A stretch of DNA of 64,000 bases from Bradyrhizobium yuanmingense. GTDB lineage: Bacteria > Pseudomonadota > Alphaproteobacteria > Rhizobiales > Xanthobacteraceae. Shown here piece by piece: positions 48,950 to 57,387 of the stretch (position 1 is the stretch's first letter; the number at the start of each line of letters is the position of its first letter). Location: assembly GCF_029167105.1 (NCBI RefSeq), contig NZ_JARFML010000022.1, forward strand, positions 62,001 through 126,000. Reading direction: 5' to 3'. The notes below the pieces were generated by a model, which saw nothing but the letters and a program-made list of their open reading frames with translations, searched no databases and had not been told where the DNA came from. Made by a program: the position numbers and the translations under genes.

Positions 48950-50026
48950 ATGTCTGCTGCGCTGGGTCTGAAAGCCAAGCCGATCGCCACCGAACCCGCG
49001 GACGATGATTCCGACATCTCCGCGCTGATCAACCGTCTCACCGCGGAGGTCAACCAGATCGCGGTCGACAAGACCAAGTCGATCCAGCAGATCACCAACC
49101 AGATGAAGATGCTGGCGCTGAACGCGCTAATCGAGAGCTCGCGCGCCGGCGCGCAAGGCGCAGGCTTTGCGGTCGTGGCACAGGAGGTGCGCGGCGTCGG
49201 CCAGCAGGTCGAGACCATCGCCCGCGAGCTCGAGACCCAGCTGACCAAACGCACCGGCGATCTCGTCGCCTCGATCGACCGCATGAGCCAGCGCTCCCGC
49301 GGCGAGCGGATGGTCGACCTGTCGCTCAACGCGATCGAGCTGATCGACCGCAATCTCTATGAGCGCACCTGCGACGTGCGCTGGTGGGCGACCGATTCCG
49401 CCGTGGTCGATTGCGCGGCCTCGCCCAGTGCTGCGGCCGTCTCCCATGTCTCGCAGCGCCTCGGCGTGATCCTCGGGGCCTACACCGTCTATCTCGATCT
49501 CTGGCTCTGCGACCTCGATGGCAACGTCATCGCCAACGGCCGCGCCGACCGGTTCCGCGTCGTCGGCCAGAACGTCGCCCACACCAAATGGTTTCGCGAC
49601 GCGAAAGGCCTTCGCTCCGGCGACGATTATGTCGCCGGGGACGTCGAGAACCAGCCGCTGCTCGGCAATGCGCAGGTCGCGACCTATTGCGCCAGCGTGC
49701 GCGCCGGCGGACAGGCCAACGGCGCGCCGATCGGGGTGCTCGCCATCCATTTCGACTGGGAGCCGCAGGCCCGCGCCATCGTGCAGGGCGTGCGCGTCGG
49801 CGACGGCGACAAGGCGCGCGTGCTGCTGGTCGATTCGAATTTTCGCGTGATCGCGGCGTCCGACGGCCAGGGTATCCTCAGCGAGCGCCTCTCGCTGTCG
49901 CTGAACGGCCAGCGCTCCGGCTTCTACCACGACCGCACCGGCACGCTGGTCGCGTTCCATGCCACCCCGGGCTACGAGACCTATCGAGGGCTCGGCTGGT
50001 ACGGCGTGATCGTCTGCGGGGCGTGA
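48950..50026 (+). CDS. Soluble methyl-accepting chemotaxis-like protein with C-terminal sensor
   Basis: A 358-aa protein with no transmembrane segment. Residues about 30-100 hold the highly conserved MCP tip (NQMKMLALNALIESSRAGAQ, GAGFAVVAQEVRGVGQQVET). The remainder looks like a PAS/Cache-type sensor (VYLDLWLCDLDGNVIANGRA; WFRDAKGLRSGDDYVAGDVE; GVLAIHFDW; RVLLVDSNFRVIAASDGQG). The order is the reverse of normal chemoreceptors. ATG 48950 after AAGGGAAGTCCCCG. It may signal to CheA from the cytoplasm, but no che genes are nearby. Confidence 0.8.
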   Translation: MSAALGLKAKPIATEPADDDSDISALINRLTAEVNQIAVDKTKSIQQITNQMKMLALNALIESSRAGAQGAGFAVVAQEVRGVGQQVETIARELETQLTKRTGDLVASIDRMSQRSRGERMVDLSLNAIELIDRNLYERTCDVRWWATDSAVVDCAASPSAAAVSHVSQRLGVILGAYTVYLDLWLCDLDGNVIANGRADRFRVVGQNVAHTKWFRDAKGLRSGDDYVAGDVENQPLLGNAQVATYCASVRAGGQANGAPIGVLAIHFDWEPQARAIVQGVRVGDGDKARVLLVDSNFRVIAASDGQGILSERLSLSLNGQRSGFYHDRTGTLVAFHATPGYETYRGLGWYGVIVCGA

Positions 50027-50343
50027 GGCGAGCAGCGGCCGCCTCCCGGAATCGGAGGCCGTCGCCCGTCCCATCCAAGACTGCGAAACAACCCCATGCA
50101 CAGTAGCCTGGGGATTGTTTTCATTGGCATTTTCAAGGGCCAGTGCGCCGCTTGCGGCGTCCAAACATTTTGACACGTCGGGCAAAACGCTGGCAGCATT
50201 TTCCGGCAAGGTAAGCCCGCTACAGGCAAGAGCCTGCGCCATGGATCGGCTAGAGTCACTTCGCACCACATTTTCAATGTGAGAGGCGGGAGTTTCGATC
50301 GGCTTCGATCATCTCGCGCTCGGCAACCGCAAGGAGGCAAGCC
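50027..50343. other. Intergenic stretch with dispersed elements, no gene
   Basis: No gene seen. It holds a reverse-complement copy of the 21-bp element and a small hairpin (GCGCCGCTTGCGGCG). The end has a CGCAAGGAGG ribosome-binding site for the next gene. Confidence 0.55.
50086..50106 (-). repeat. 21-bp dispersed element, copy B
   Basis: AAACAACCCCATGCACAGTAG is the exact reverse complement of 28161-28181. It lies 59 bases after the stop of the MCP-like gene. Confidence 0.65.
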
Positions 50344-51087
50344 ATGAAGATCGTCGTGATCGGCGGAACCGGATTGATCGGATCAAGATTGGTGGCGAAG
50401 CTCAAGCAGCAAGGCCACGAAGCGGTGGCGGCCTCGCCGAGATCCGGCGTGAACGCCGTGACAGGGGAAGGCCTTGCCGCAGCGCTTTCGGGCGCGGATG
50501 TGGTCGTTGACGTCGCCAACGCACCGTCCTGGGAGCCGGCAGCTGTGCTCGCGTTCTTCCAGCAATCGAGCGAGAATCTTGTCGCGGCAGAGGCCGCAGC
50601 AGGCGTGAAGCATCACGTGGCGCTCTCGATCGTCGGCACCGACCGCTCGCCCGACAACGCCTATTTCCGTGCCAAGCTGGCGCAGGAAACCGTCATCAAG
50701 TCCGCCTCGGTGCCCTACTCGATCGTGCGCGCCACCCAGTTCTTCGAATTCCTCGCGGCCATTGCCGACACAAGCGCAATCGAGGGGAAGATCGTCGTTC
50801 CCACGGCTCAGTTTCAGCCGATCGCGGCCGACGACGTCGTCGATCGCCTCGCGGAGGTCGCAAGCGGCCGGCCGCTCAACGGCACGATCGATATCGCCGG
50901 CCCCGAGAAGGCCCCCTTCAATGAATTCATCGCGCGCCGCCTGAAGGCGTCCGGCGACCCACGCCCCGTGATCGGAGATCGGACGGCGCTGTACTACGGC
51001 ACTCCCATCGACGACACGTCGTTGAACCCACTCGGCGAAGCACGGCTCGGGGCGACGCCGCTCGCAAAATGGCTCGCGAGCCGCTGA
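50344..51087 (+). CDS. NmrA-like NAD(P)-binding protein
   Basis: A 247-aa atypical SDR: Rossmann motif MKIVVIGGTGLIGSRLVAKL, VALSIVGTDRSPDNAYFRAK and a C-terminal substrate region (GTIDIAGPEKAPFNEFIARR). The Y-x3-K of classical SDRs is replaced by Y-F-R-A-K, as in the NmrA/SDR_a5 groups, so it may be a sensor or a reductase. AAGGAGGCAAGCC precedes ATG 50344. Confidence 0.85.
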   Translation: MKIVVIGGTGLIGSRLVAKLKQQGHEAVAASPRSGVNAVTGEGLAAALSGADVVVDVANAPSWEPAAVLAFFQQSSENLVAAEAAAGVKHHVALSIVGTDRSPDNAYFRAKLAQETVIKSASVPYSIVRATQFFEFLAAIADTSAIEGKIVVPTAQFQPIAADDVVDRLAEVASGRPLNGTIDIAGPEKAPFNEFIARRLKASGDPRPVIGDRTALYYGTPIDDTSLNPLGEARLGATPLAKWLASR

Positions 51088-51119
51088 GGCACCGGCGGGC
51101 ACGCTAGATCAGCATGCGA

Positions 51120-52121
51120 TCAGCCGGTGCGCACGGCCATCTCCGCGGCGAGCAGCAACGCCGCGCGGCTGGCGCCGATCGAGGCGATGCCTTGCCCCGC
51201 GATGTCGTAGGCCGTGCCATGCGCGGGCGTGCAGATCGGGAAAGGGAAGCCGCCGAGCAAGGTCACGCCGCGATCGAAACCCATCAGCTTCATCGCGATC
51301 TGGCCCTGGTCGTGATACATCGTCAGCACGGCATCGAAGGCGCCGGCCTTGGCGCGCAGGAACACGGTGTCGGCCGGAAACGGTCCCTCCGCGGCAATGC
51401 CCTCGCGCTGGCTTGCTGCGACCACCGGGGCGATCACGTCGATCTCCTCGCGGCCGAAATTGCCGCCGTCGCCGGCATGCGGGTTGAGGCCTGCGACCGC
51501 GATGCGCGGCCGCGCAAAGCCGGCGTTCCGCATGCAGGAATCGGTCAGCTCGAGCGCGCGATGGATTCGTTCGCGGGATAGCTTCGCAGCGACATCCTTG
51601 AGCGGGATGTGCGAGGTGACCCGTGCGTTCCAGATCCCGTCGAGCACGTTGAATTCGCTTGCCGGCGATTTGAGACCGACGATTTCGGCCGAGAACGCGA
51701 TCTCGTCGTCGTACTCGGCGCGGGCAAGGCGCATCGCCTGCTTGTTGAAGGGCGTGAAGCAGACCGCATCGACATGGCCGTCGCGGCCGAGCTCGAGCGC
51801 ATGCCTGTAATTGGCCAGCGCGAATTTTCCGCCGGCAAGGGTCGCAGTCTTGGGCTCGACCTCTCTGGGAGCAAGGTGGCGGAGATCGATGAACAGCGCA
51901 TCTTCCTGTGCTGCGCCAAGATCGGCGCCCTGCTCTATCATCTTCAGCTCCGGCTTGACGCCCGCAATGCGCGCGCCCTCGTCGAAAATGCGGCGGTCGC
52001 CGATAACCACGAGCCGGCAGCGCGCGCGGATGTCGTCCTGCGCCACGAGCTTGGCCGTCAGCTCCGGGCTGATGCCGGCGGGATCTCCCATGGCCAGCGC
52101 AATCAGCGGCTTTGCGGTCAT
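51120..52121 (-). CDS. PdxA-family dehydrogenase (PdxA2-like)
   Basis: A 333-aa NAD-dependent dehydrogenase of the PdxA family. Metal ligands are seen in VTSHIPLKDVA, NPHAGDGGNFG and MYHDQGQIAMKLMGF. True PdxA makes pyridoxal phosphate precursor; relatives oxidise 4-phospho-threonate/erythronate or aromatic cis-diols such as the terephthalate diol. Its ATG overlaps the TGA of the tctA gene (ATGA), and it belongs to a tricarboxylate-transporter operon, so a catabolic role is more likely than vitamin B6 synthesis. Confidence 0.85.
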   Translation of the reverse strand: MTAKPLIALAMGDPAGISPELTAKLVAQDDIRARCRLVVIGDRRIFDEGARIAGVKPELKMIEQGADLGAAQEDALFIDLRHLAPREVEPKTATLAGGKFALANYRHALELGRDGHVDAVCFTPFNKQAMRLARAEYDDEIAFSAEIVGLKSPASEFNVLDGIWNARVTSHIPLKDVAAKLSRERIHRALELTDSCMRNAGFARPRIAVAGLNPHAGDGGNFGREEIDVIAPVVAASQREGIAAEGPFPADTVFLRAKAGAFDAVLTMYHDQGQIAMKLMGFDRGVTLLGGFPFPICTPAHGTAYDIAGQGIASIGASRAALLLAAEMAVRTG

Positions 52122-53656
52122 ATGATCGCCCTTTCCTGGACTGGCGCATCGGTCGCGGGCGACGCAGGTTTGCGCCACAACCGCGGCAGCTGCAACAGAA
52201 GCGGAAGCAGCAGCAGCGCGATGCCGCCCACGATCAGGCACGTCACCAGCTTGTTCGCAAAGAAAATGCCGAGAGATCCCTTGGAGATCAGCATCGACTG
52301 CCGGAACGCGTCCTCGGCCTTGTCACCGATGACGATCGCGAGCACGAGCGGCGCCAGCGGATAGAACAGCTTCTTGAAGAGGTAGCCGACGACGCCGAAG
52401 CCGAGCATCATGACGACGTCGAGATAGGAGTTCGACACCGAATAGGCGCCGACGACGCAGATGATCACGATCAGCGGCGCGATCACCACGAAGGGAATCC
52501 GCATCAGGGCGGCGAACACCGGGACCGTCAGCAGCACCAGGGCGACGGCGACGATGTTGCCGACATACATCGAGGCAATCAGGCCCCAGACGAAATCCTT
52601 TTGGTCCACGAACAGCATGGGCCCGGGATTGAGGCCCCAGATCATCAGCCCGCCCATCATCACGGCCGCGGTCGCCGAGCCGGGAATGCCGAGCGAGAGC
52701 ATCGGCAGCAGCGCGCTGGTGCCGGCGGCATGATCGGCCGTCTCCGGCGACACGATGCCTTCGACCTCGCCCGTGCCGAAATGCCGGCCGCGGCGTGAAA
52801 AGCGGCGCGCGATGCCGTAGCTCATGAAGGAGGCCGCGGTCGGGCCGCCCGGCGTGATGCCCATCCAGCATCCGATCGCGGCGCTGCGCAGCAGGGCAAC
52901 GCCGTGCCGCGGCAGGCGGCCGACGGCGCGGAACACCTCGCGCCAATCGATCTTCGAGGAGACTGCGCGCGCGTGAAATTCCTCCTCGACGGCCACCAGC
53001 AGCTCGCCGATGCCGAACAGGCCCATCACCGCGACGACGAAGCTGACGCCCTTGACCAGCTCGTCCACGCCCATGGTGAGGCGTACGCTGCCGGAGACCG
53101 TGTCGATGCCGATCGCGGCGATGGCAAAGCCGAGCGCCAGCGCCACGACGGTCTTGATCGGCGCCGCACCGCCCATGCCGACGAAGCTGGCAAAGGCGAG
53201 AAAATAGACCGCAAAATACTCGGCCGGCCCGAAGGCGAGCGCAGCCTGCGCCACCCAGGAGGCGAGGAAGGTGATCAGGATGACGCCGACCAGCGCGCCG
53301 AACGCCGCCGAACCGAAGGCGGTCGCGAGCGCCGTGGTCGGCCGGCCGTCGCGCGCCATCGGATAGCCGTCGAAGGTGGTCGCCACCGATGACGGCTCGC
53401 CCGGAATGTTGAACAGGATGGAGGTCACCGAGCCCCCGAACAGTGCGCCCCAATACATGCTGGAGAGCAGGATGATGGCCGAGACCGGCTGCATGCCAAA
53501 GGTGAGCGGCAGGAGCAGCGACACGCCGTTCGGCGCGCCCAGCCCCGGCAGCACGCCGACGAGAATCCCGAGCAGCACGCCGACCACCATCAGGACCAGA
53601 TGCGGCACCGTGACCGCGATGGTGAAGCCGTGCAGGAGCTCCTGGAGATTGTCCAT
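52118..53656 (-). CDS. tctA: Tripartite tricarboxylate transporter permease TctA
   Basis: Large membrane subunit (512 aa, about 12 helices) of a TTT-type solute importer. Conserved motifs: LVGVLPGLGAPNGVSLLLPL near the start, GGSVTSILFNIPGEPSSVAT, and GTSALLPMLSLGIPGSATAA. It works with TctB (upstream, 12-base gap) and the periplasmic TctC. Together they import a carboxylate. Coupled by ATGA overlap to the PdxA-like gene. Confidence 0.93.
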   Translation of the reverse strand: MDNLQELLHGFTIAVTVPHLVLMVVGVLLGILVGVLPGLGAPNGVSLLLPLTFGMQPVSAIILLSSMYWGALFGGSVTSILFNIPGEPSSVATTFDGYPMARDGRPTTALATAFGSAAFGALVGVILITFLASWVAQAALAFGPAEYFAVYFLAFASFVGMGGAAPIKTVVALALGFAIAAIGIDTVSGSVRLTMGVDELVKGVSFVVAVMGLFGIGELLVAVEEEFHARAVSSKIDWREVFRAVGRLPRHGVALLRSAAIGCWMGITPGGPTAASFMSYGIARRFSRRGRHFGTGEVEGIVSPETADHAAGTSALLPMLSLGIPGSATAAVMMGGLMIWGLNPGPMLFVDQKDFVWGLIASMYVGNIVAVALVLLTVPVFAALMRIPFVVIAPLIVIICVVGAYSVSNSYLDVVMMLGFGVVGYLFKKLFYPLAPLVLAIVIGDKAEDAFRQSMLISKGSLGIFFANKLVTCLIVGGIALLLLPLLLQLPRLWRKPASPATDAPVQERAII

Positions 53657-53668
53657 CCCGCTGCTCCC

Positions 53669-54151
53669 TCAGAACCCGAGCGCCGAAGCGAGCGCGCCAT
53701 GCGGCAGGCTGACCTGGAACATGCGCTCGAACACGAGGTAGAGCGCGAGCGCCGTGGCTCCTGCCATGGCGAGCGCGCGTGGCACCGATTGATGCCGGGG
53801 GATCGCCAGCACCGCGAAGACATAGAGAGCGGAGGCGACGTACATCCCGGCGAGCGGAATCGCGGCGACGAAGATCGCAGCCGGCACGAACAGGCCGGCG
53901 AGCCGGCGCAGCTCGATCGACGTGATCGCGATGGGAACGTTTGCGAGCGTCGCGGCCGGCAGCACGCCTCGCACCAGATTGTAGAGGCTGCCGAGCACGA
54001 CGATGGTCCCGGTCAGGAATGGGAACGTGCCGGCGTCCACGCCTGCGCTCGACCAGCCAATACCGTTGTCGAGGCTGGAGACGATGACGGCAACGCCGAA
54101 GCTGCCGGTGAGCACGGCGGTCGCAAGTTCAAGCGCGCGGCGAGAGATCAT
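53669..54151 (-). CDS. tctB: Tripartite tricarboxylate transporter small subunit TctB
   Basis: A 160-aa protein with four hydrophobic helices, the small membrane subunit of the TTT transporter. MISRRALELATAVLTGSFGV, the stretch GTFPFLTGTIVVLGSLYNLV and LYLVFERMFQVSLPHG are typical. AAGG lies nine or ten bases before ATG 54151, inside the end of tctC. Confidence 0.88.
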   Translation of the reverse strand: MISRRALELATAVLTGSFGVAVIVSSLDNGIGWSSAGVDAGTFPFLTGTIVVLGSLYNLVRGVLPAATLANVPIAITSIELRRLAGLFVPAAIFVAAIPLAGMYVASALYVFAVLAIPRHQSVPRALAMAGATALALYLVFERMFQVSLPHGALASALGF

Positions 54152-54162
54152 GGCGTAATGCC

Positions 54163-55155
54163 TTACTTCACCAGCCAGCCCTGCTCGCCCGCGACCTGCT
54201 TGATGTGCTCGAGGTCCTGCTTGATGAATTTTTCGAGCTCGGCACCGGTGAGGAACGTGTCGACCTGGGAGGTCTTCTCGATGTAGTCCTTCCACTCCGG
54301 CGTAGCCTGCACCTTCTTCATGAGGTCGACATAGAACGCGGCCTGCTCCGGCGTGACCTTGCCCGGCAGCCACACGGTGCGCGGCTGCTCATATTGCTTG
54401 ATGTCGAGGCCCTGCTCGACGCAGGTCGGAACGTCGCCCCAGCCTTCCGTCGCGGTCACCTTCGGCCCCTGCGGCAGCCGCTTCGGGCTGAAGACGCAGA
54501 GCGGTCGCTGCGTGCCGCCGCGCCATTGCCCGAGGCTTTCGCTGGGGTTGTTGACATGGGAGTCGAGATGACCGCCGGCGAGCTGCACCGCAGTCTCGGC
54601 GCCGCTCTTGAAGGGGATGTAGGTCAGCTTGACCTTGCCGACCTTCTCGATCATGCGCGTCAGCACCTCGTCGGTGTCCTTCGACTGCGCGCCGCCCATC
54701 TTGAATTCGCCCGATGCGGCCGCCTTCAGATAATCGCCTGCGGTCTTGTAGGGCGAGTCCTGCTTGACCCACAGCAGGAACTCGTCCTGCGCCATCGCCG
54801 CGATCGGGGTGAGATCGGTGTAGTTGAAAGCGACCTTGGAGACGAGCGGCTGCTGCCAGGCGTTCGACGTGCCGAAGATGACCTTGTAGGGGTCGCCCGC
54901 GGAGGCCTTGCCGTAGACATAACCCTCGGCGCCGCTGCCGCCGCCCTTGTTGACGACGACGATCGGCTGCTCGATCAGCTTGTGCTTGGTGATGATGTTC
55001 TGCACCGCGCGCGCGAGATTGTCGGTGCCGCCGCCGGGGCCGGCGGTGGCCACGAACTCGATCGGCTTTTGCGGCTGCCAGGCGGCAAGCGCCGGCATGG
55101 TGCCGGCGAGCACGGCTGCGGCTGCGGAGAGCAGAAATGTTGACGTCCGACCCAT
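54163..55155 (-). CDS. tctC: Tripartite tricarboxylate transporter substrate-binding protein TctC (Bug family)
   Basis: Periplasmic binding protein (330 aa) of the TTT transporter. Sec signal peptide (RTSTFLLSAAAAVLAGTMPA, cut after LAA), then WQPQKPIEFVATAGPGGGTD, where Bug proteins hold the ligand carboxylate, and VNKGGGSGAEGYVYGKAS. ATG 55155 follows GGAGGAAATC. The ligand is a carboxylate presumably metabolised by the neighbouring CoA transferase, crotonase and PdxA-like enzyme. Confidence 0.92.
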   Translation of the reverse strand: MGRTSTFLLSAAAAVLAGTMPALAAWQPQKPIEFVATAGPGGGTDNLARAVQNIITKHKLIEQPIVVVNKGGGSGAEGYVYGKASAGDPYKVIFGTSNAWQQPLVSKVAFNYTDLTPIAAMAQDEFLLWVKQDSPYKTAGDYLKAAASGEFKMGGAQSKDTDEVLTRMIEKVGKVKLTYIPFKSGAETAVQLAGGHLDSHVNNPSESLGQWRGGTQRPLCVFSPKRLPQGPKVTATEGWGDVPTCVEQGLDIKQYEQPRTVWLPGKVTPEQAAFYVDLMKKVQATPEWKDYIEKTSQVDTFLTGAELEKFIKQDLEHIKQVAGEQGWLVK

Positions 55156-55207
55156 GATTTCCTCCACCTGATTTTTTGTCTTTTGTTGTTGTCGTATCGA
55201 CGTCCGG

Positions 55208-56467
55208 TCAGGCGACGTGTTCCTCGCGTCGTTCCAGGGCCGAGACGATTGCGCCTTCTTTTTCGAGCGCTTCGATTCGTGACTGGTCGAACCCATGCTC
55301 GGCCAGAACCTCTCGCGTGTGCTCACCATACACCGGTGCGCCCGACAGCACCTTACCCGGGGTCTCCGAAAACTTGATGGGAAGCCCGATCGTCTTGACG
55401 GGACCGAGCGTGGAGTGCTCGACCTCGACGACCATCTCGCGCGCCAGCGTCTGCGGGTCGCTGAGGGCCTCCAGCATGTCGTGCACGGGGCCGCACGGCA
55501 CGCCCTTCTCGTCCAGCGCCGCCAGCCAATGCGCCCGCGATTGCTTGCGGAAGCACTCGCTCAGGACGGCCTCGAGCTCTTTCAGGTTGGCCATGCGATC
55601 GGCACCGGTGACGAAGCGCGGATCGTCGGCGAGCTCGCTCGCGCCGAGCGCTTCCAGCATCAACAGCCAATGCTTCTTGTTGGCGCCGCCGACCACCAGC
55701 CAGCCATCCGAGGCTTCGAAGGCCTGGTACGGTGCGTTGAGCGGATGGGCCGAGCCCATCGCGCGCGGCGCGGTGCCCGCCGCGAGCGCGATGGTCGACT
55801 GCCAATAGGTCTGCACCAGCGCAGCTTCGTAAAGCGAAGTCTCGACCCACTGCCCTTCACCGGTCTTGAGGCGATGGGTGTAGGCCGCCAGGATGCCCAT
55901 GCTCGCGAGCAGGCCGGCGGTGATGTCGGACAGCGGTGGGCCGCACTTGACGGGCGGACCGTCGGGCCGCTCGCCGGTGAAGCTCATGATGCCGCTCATG
56001 GCCTGCGCGACGAGATCGAAACCCCTGCGGTGCTTGTAGGGGCCGGTGCGGCCGAAGCCCGACAGCGAGCAATAGATCAGCGCCGGGAATTCCGCGTGCA
56101 GCGCCTCATAGCCGAAGCCGAGGCGCTCCATCGCGCCCGGCGCAAAGTTCTCGACCAGCACGTCGGCATCGGCGATCAGCCGGCGCAGCACCTCTTTGCC
56201 GCCGTCGGTCTTGAGATCCAGCACGATGCCGCGCTTGTTGCGGTTCATCATCAGGAAGGAGGCCGCCTCGTCCCCGATCTTCGGCGGCACCGAATGACGG
56301 GTGTCGTCGCCGTTCGGCCATTTCTCGATCTTGATGACGTCGGCGCCCATGTCGGCGAGCATCAGGGTGCAGGTCGGTCCCGCCATGACGTGGGTGAGGT
56401 CAATGACCTTGAGGCCGGCCAGCGGTCCCGAACGGCGAGAGGTGGATTGCGATCGATCGCTTTGCAT
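55208..56467 (-). CDS. CaiB/BaiF-type (family III) CoA transferase
   Basis: Family III CoA transferase (419 aa) that moves CoA between carboxylic acids. Landmarks: GLKVIDLTHVMAGPTCTLML, MADMGADVIKIEKWPNGDDT-like nucleotide-binding end, LDLKTDGGKEVLRRLIADAD, and the catalytic Asp in RRGFDLVAQAMSGIM. Placed between the crotonase gene and tctC; it likely activates the imported acid. The donor and acceptor acids are unknown. Confidence 0.92.
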   Translation of the reverse strand: MQSDRSQSTSRRSGPLAGLKVIDLTHVMAGPTCTLMLADMGADVIKIEKWPNGDDTRHSVPPKIGDEAASFLMMNRNKRGIVLDLKTDGGKEVLRRLIADADVLVENFAPGAMERLGFGYEALHAEFPALIYCSLSGFGRTGPYKHRRGFDLVAQAMSGIMSFTGERPDGPPVKCGPPLSDITAGLLASMGILAAYTHRLKTGEGQWVETSLYEAALVQTYWQSTIALAAGTAPRAMGSAHPLNAPYQAFEASDGWLVVGGANKKHWLLMLEALGASELADDPRFVTGADRMANLKELEAVLSECFRKQSRAHWLAALDEKGVPCGPVHDMLEALSDPQTLAREMVVEVEHSTLGPVKTIGLPIKFSETPGKVLSGAPVYGEHTREVLAEHGFDQSRIEALEKEGAIVSALERREEHVA

Positions 56468-56476
56468 CGGCTCGTC

Positions 56477-57271
56477 CTATTGGCCGCGCCATTGCGGCGC
56501 GCGCTTGTTGAGGAAAGCATCGAGCCCTTCGCGAAAATCCTGGCTCGTGTAGCACATCAGGATGAGGTCTTCGCCTTCGTCCTGCGTCAGCCGCCGTTGC
56601 AGACCACTGACAGCCTGCTTGGTCGCATTCAGCGTCAGCGGCGCATGGCTCGCGACGAGGCGGGCGACCTCGTCGGCCCGCTTGTCCAGCGCGGCGATGT
56701 CCTCGACGACCTCGCCGAGCAGGCCAACGCTTGCGGCCTCCGCTGCGTCGACGAGGCGCGCGGTGAAGATGAGATCCTTGACGCGCGCAGCGCCGATCAA
56801 CGCGGTGAGACGGCCGACATTGGACATCGACAGGCAGTTGCCGAGCGTCCTGGCGATGGGGAATCCGATCTTCGCAGCTTTCGTGCCGATGCGGAGGTCG
56901 CAGGCCGCGGCAATGCCCGCACCGCCGCCGGTGCAGAACCCGTTGATGGCCGCGATCGTTGGCACCCGGCACTGCTCGAGCGTGGTCAGCACGCGATCGA
57001 TGCGGCTCTCGTAATCGATGGCGTCCTGCGGTGTCTTGAATTCGCGGAACTGGTTGATGTCGGTCCCCGAGGCGAAGGCCTTGTCACCGGCTCCGCGCAG
57101 CACCAGCACCTTGATATCACGGTCGCGGTTGGCCTCCTCGCAGATCGCGGCAAGCCGCTCGTACATGGCGAAAGTGAAGGCATTGCGGGCCTGCGGGCGA
57201 TTGAAGGTGATCCGCCCGATGCCGCCGTCGGACTCGAACACGAGGTCTTCTGCCTCCACTTGCAGGTCCAT
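56477..57271 (-). CDS. Enoyl-CoA hydratase/isomerase (crotonase) family protein lacking both usual catalytic Glu
   Basis: A crotonase-fold protein of 264 aa. The CoA-binding and oxyanion parts are intact (VLRGAGDKAFASGTDINQF; INGFCTGGGAGIAAACDLRI). In classical enoyl-CoA hydratase the two acid-base glutamates occupy GGGCELA and GQPEILLG; here these read GGGAGIA and GFPIARTLG, so both are absent. Water addition is therefore doubtful; another crotonase chemistry (isomerase, hydrolase, decarboxylase) is more likely. First gene of the operon with caiB and tctCBA. ATG 57271 has GAGGAA just before it. Confidence 0.85.
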   Translation of the reverse strand: MDLQVEAEDLVFESDGGIGRITFNRPQARNAFTFAMYERLAAICEEANRDRDIKVLVLRGAGDKAFASGTDINQFREFKTPQDAIDYESRIDRVLTTLEQCRVPTIAAINGFCTGGGAGIAAACDLRIGTKAAKIGFPIARTLGNCLSMSNVGRLTALIGAARVKDLIFTARLVDAAEAASVGLLGEVVEDIAALDKRADEVARLVASHAPLTLNATKQAVSGLQRRLTQDEGEDLILMCYTSQDFREGLDAFLNKRAPQWRGQ

Positions 57272-57290
57272 TTCCTCATACCTTTCTGCT

Positions 57291-57372
57291 TTTTGCATTT
57301 TTGAATGCAAAACTTGGAATTTTCAAGCTGGAACTTGACAACTCCCCCATATAAGTTCGATTTTGCATTCAA
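57291..57372. promoter_or_regulatory. Paired GntR-type operator in divergent promoter
   Basis: TTTTGCATT and AATGCAAAA form a perfect 9-bp palindrome with a 4-base centre (57291-57312). TTGAATGCAAAA at 57301 recurs as its exact reverse complement TTTTGCATTCAA at 57361-57372. The two sites are 48 bases apart between the crotonase operon and the gntR gene, well placed for repression by a looping or cooperatively bound dimer. Confidence 0.7.
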
Positions 57373-57387
57373 ATTGAGCTCAGAGCC

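Noticed and set aside
51120..52121. Calling the PdxA-family gene as vitamin B6 biosynthetic pdxA
   Set aside because: It is coupled to tctA and lies in a catabolic operon, so the biosynthetic name would be misleading.
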